7,191 bases of DNA from JBOGWP01 sp050693875 (GTDB lineage Bacteria; Actinomycetota; CADDZG01; JAHWKV01; JBOGWP01), in assembly GCA_050693875.1 (NCBI GenBank), contig JBOGWP010000179.1:1-7191 (forward strand). Reading direction: 5' to 3'. Position numbers and translations under genes: made by a program. Shown here in pieces: positions 5,929-7,191 of this stretch (position 1 is its first letter; each line of letters starts with the position of its first letter). The notes under the pieces are model-generated. The model did no database searches. It saw nothing but the letters and a program-made list of their open reading frames with translations, and was not told where the DNA came from.

Positions 5929-6674
5929 GGGGTCCCTCCGTCGATCGTGGTGTCGGTTCCGCCCAGCCCTGGGCTTTGGCCCCGCGCCACGACGACCCGG
6001 CCGAAGGATGCCTCGAGGTCCAGGGTCAGCGTCCGGTCGGCGAGGTCGCCGCCGCCATCGCGGGTGCCCAGATTCACAGTGTCGAAGTCGATGTCAGTGC
6101 CGCTGCGTTCCTTGCCGAACAACATGATGGAGCCGGCGCCGACATGGCCGTCGACGTCCACGCGCACGTCGGCCGGTACCGACACGAGGATCTCGCCGAA
6201 ACCCATTCTGGCCTCGATGTCGACAGGCCTCGACCAGTCCATGTGGGACAGGTCGATGCTCATGGAGCCGGCGATCAAGTGGAAGCCGCCGGTCGTGTCT
6301 TCGACTGTCGAGGGTGCCAAGAAGCGCTCTCCGGCGCCTGTCTCCCACGGCACGCGCACCACGCTCGCGGTCAGCGCGAACGGGGCGATCAGCAGGCCGA
6401 GGAAGACGAGGCCGCGGGACCGTCCCCAGAACGTCCCCGCCAGCAGGCCCGCGCCCACGACGAGCATGGCGATGGACGGGTAGTGCCTCGACGACACCAT
6501 GAGCGCGCCGGTGTTGTCGAGCATGGCGAGGACGCCGAGGACGACGAGTGCCGCTGCGACGGTGAGGCGGCCGAGGTGGGAGGGGGGAGGTCCCGCCCGC
6601 CGCAGTCGTTGCCGTGGCGCGCGCAGCTCCCGACGGCTCGCAGCTGCTGCGGGCTGAACCTCGGCCGCAGGCAT
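5925..6674 (-). CDS. LiaF-like membrane protein, probably missing its PspC N-terminal domain
   Basis: From ATG 6674 the frame encodes 249 residues. Residues 1-32 are a Pro/Ala/Arg linker. Three hydrophobic segments follow, about 35-53, 66-84 and 89-107, and then a soluble beta-rich domain (about 120-235) with repeating strands such as ARMGFGEILVSVPADVRV and GHVGAGSIMLFG, and a closing EASFGRVVVARG. This is the layout of LiaF C-terminal domains, which in Gram-positives report cell-wall or membrane stress, and of actinobacterial PspC-LiaF fusion proteins. The reading frame remains open upstream to 6779 and encodes the end of another membrane helix, but contains no start codon and is stopped by TGA. 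ATG 6674 has no Shine-Dalgarno sequence. The gene therefore looks 5'-truncated by the adjacent IS110-like element; whether the remaining product is made is uncertain. Confidence 0.7.
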   Translation of the reverse strand: MPAAEVQPAAAASRRELRAPRQRLRRAGPPPSHLGRLTVAAALVVLGVLAMLDNTGALMVSSRHYPSIAMLVVGAGLLAGTFWGRSRGLVFLGLLIAPFALTASVVRVPWETGAGERFLAPSTVEDTTGGFHLIAGSMSIDLSHMDWSRPVDIEARMGFGEILVSVPADVRVDVDGHVGAGSIMLFGKERSGTDIDFDTVNLGTRDGGGDLADRTLTLDLEASFGRVVVARGQSPGLGGTDTTIDGGTP

Positions 6675-6779
6675 GCCGGCCGTGTCGCGCCCCCCGGGTT
6701 CCCCGCCGGGGGGCGCGGGTGGTGGGAGCGCGTCGCTCCGGTGGTAGAGCCAGACCCCGGCGCCGATGAGATTTCCAAG
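6675..6779 (-). pseudogene. remnant of the PspC/linker part of the LiaF-like gene
   Basis: Thirty-five codons in the same frame as the LiaF-like gene: LIGAGVWLYHRSD, which reads as the end of a transmembrane helix followed by a basic stop-transfer, then a Pro/Gly linker (LPPPAPPGGEPGG). In intact PspC-LiaF fusions such a segment sits between the PspC/transmembrane part and the LiaF part. The stretch has no ATG, GTG or TTG, and an in-frame TGA (6782-6780) lies just before it. Homology to liaF therefore seems to stop at about 6770-6779, where transposon-like sequence begins. Confidence 0.55.
6686..6717. repeat. perfect 12-bp inverted repeat with 8-base loop
   Basis: CGCGCCCCCCGG (6686-6697) and CCGGGGGGCGCG (6706-6717) are exact reverse complements around GTTCCCCG. 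In the - strand transcript the stem would stand 11 bases before ATG 6674 of the LiaF-like gene. It lies inside what was the Pro/Gly linker code, whose CCC/GGG codons alone can favour such pairing. Confidence 0.6.
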
Positions 6780-7191
6780 TCAACCCCTATGCCGCCGGTT
6801 TTTCAGAGATCTGCTTCTCGATCCGCTTCTCGCCGCCGTGGTTGACAGGGTCGTAGGCCCTGCTGGAGTGCCAGCACGCCCAGATCACGCGCATCCAGGC
6901 GCGCATGAGGATCCGGATGGCATGGGGGGATGGCGCTTGCCCCGGGCTCGGGCCCGTCGGTAGAGGTCGGCGGCCCACGGCGATTCGTGCCGGGAGTTGT
7001 CTGTCGGCGAAGGTGGCGAGGGCCTTGCGGGCCTGGGCGCTGGAAGTTGACGGCCTCGCCCTTGCCCGACGCTTCGTCACCGAGGATGCCCCGACCTCGG
7101 CGCACGCGTGCTCGCAGTCCACGGTGCGCTCGAGAATCGGTCCGACCTCGGCCATGACCTGGGCCAGGTTCACCTCCCCGATGCGCGGCAG
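6775..7191 (-). mobile_element. 3' end of a decayed IS110-family insertion sequence
   Basis: The transposase remnant ends at 6787, and liaF-like coding begins by about 6770-6779, so the element's end must lie in this short gap (GGGGTTGACTTGGAAATC on the - strand). IS110 elements lack strong terminal repeats and target duplications, and none is seen, so the exact boundary is uncertain. The left end, where IS110-group elements carry their bridge-RNA region, is not in the window. Confidence 0.5.
6787..7191 (-). pseudogene. IS110-family transposase, C-terminal part, multiple frameshifts
   Basis: Pieced together on the - strand, three frames give one recognisable C-terminal (Transposase_20) domain of IS110 transposases. 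LPRIGEVNLAQVMAEVG through ERTVDCEHACAEVGASSVTK comes from 7191 to about 7072. SGKGEAVNFQ follows in a second frame. ARKALATFAD is back in the first frame, NSRHESPWAADLYRRARARG in another, and then PHAIRILMRAWMRVIWACWH and SSRAYDPVNH in the first frame to TAG 6787. Breaks lie near 7071 (one base missing), 7031-7036 (one base extra), 6998-7005 (a GACA tandem duplication) and 6924-6929 (a run of six C). The longest unbroken frame would make a scrambled 128-aa protein, so the gene is inactive unless these are sequencing errors. The 5' part, with the DEDD catalytic domain, lies outside the window. Confidence 0.72.

Noticed and set aside
6778..6786. TTGACT at the transposon end as an outward -35 box driving the LiaF-like gene
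   Set aside because: No -10-like sequence lies 16-19 bp downstream on the - strand; the region is nearly pure G and C.
5614..6845. Two 289-codon + strand frames opposite the LiaF-like pair
   Set aside because: Low-complexity composition without motifs; the opposite strand has membrane helices, a 4-bp overlap and a good ribosome site.
1..7191. CRISPR arrays, tRNA or rRNA genes, riboswitches
   Set aside because: No regularly spaced repeats of CRISPR size, no cloverleaf or rRNA signature, and no conserved riboswitch core was seen on either strand by eye.

Overview
The window is a high-GC bacterial chromosome segment. Nearly every third codon position in the recognised genes is G or C, there are GTG starts, and head-to-tail genes overlap by 4 bp. 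Menaquinone genes, a PspC/LiaF-type envelope-stress protein and two putative leaderless starts fit an actinobacterium (Actinomycetota) best. This placement is inference; no rRNA or other taxonomic marker is present.

Layout, left to right. (1) Bases 1-1273, + strand: the 3' three-quarters of menD, cut by the window edge. (2) About 1301-1432, - strand: the broken 3' tip of a gp19-like phage or injection-system tail-tube gene. (3) 1460-1690, - strand: a small two-helix membrane protein. (4) 1880-2077, + strand: a small Cys-containing protein with a possible leaderless start. (5) 2156-2884, + strand: an M23/LytM peptidase with a lipobox. (6) 2881-5611, - strand: a tight three-gene unit merR -> ubiE/menG -> menF, with 4-bp GTGA and ATGA overlaps. 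Its promoter region carries a striking array of alternating GAGT/ACTC half-sites. (7) 5710-6779, - strand: a LiaF-like membrane protein and a coupled 72-aa two-helix partner; the 5' end that should encode a PspC domain is missing. (8) 6787-7191, - strand: the 3' end of an IS110-family transposase with at least four frame breaks, which continues past the window. It abuts the truncated liaF-like gene and probably destroyed its 5' end.

How the parts fit. MenF (chorismate to isochorismate), MenD (isochorismate + 2-oxoglutarate to SEPHCHC) and UbiE/MenG (last C-methylation) are the first, second and last dedicated steps of classical menaquinone synthesis. The merR-ubiE-menF unit appears to be transcribed from one promoter. 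The protein encoded first, a MerR-type regulator with a second MerR-like module, is the obvious candidate to read the half-site array, so this may be an undescribed autoregulated switch on menaquinone supply. About 1.6 kb of small genes and phage-derived debris separates menD from menF.
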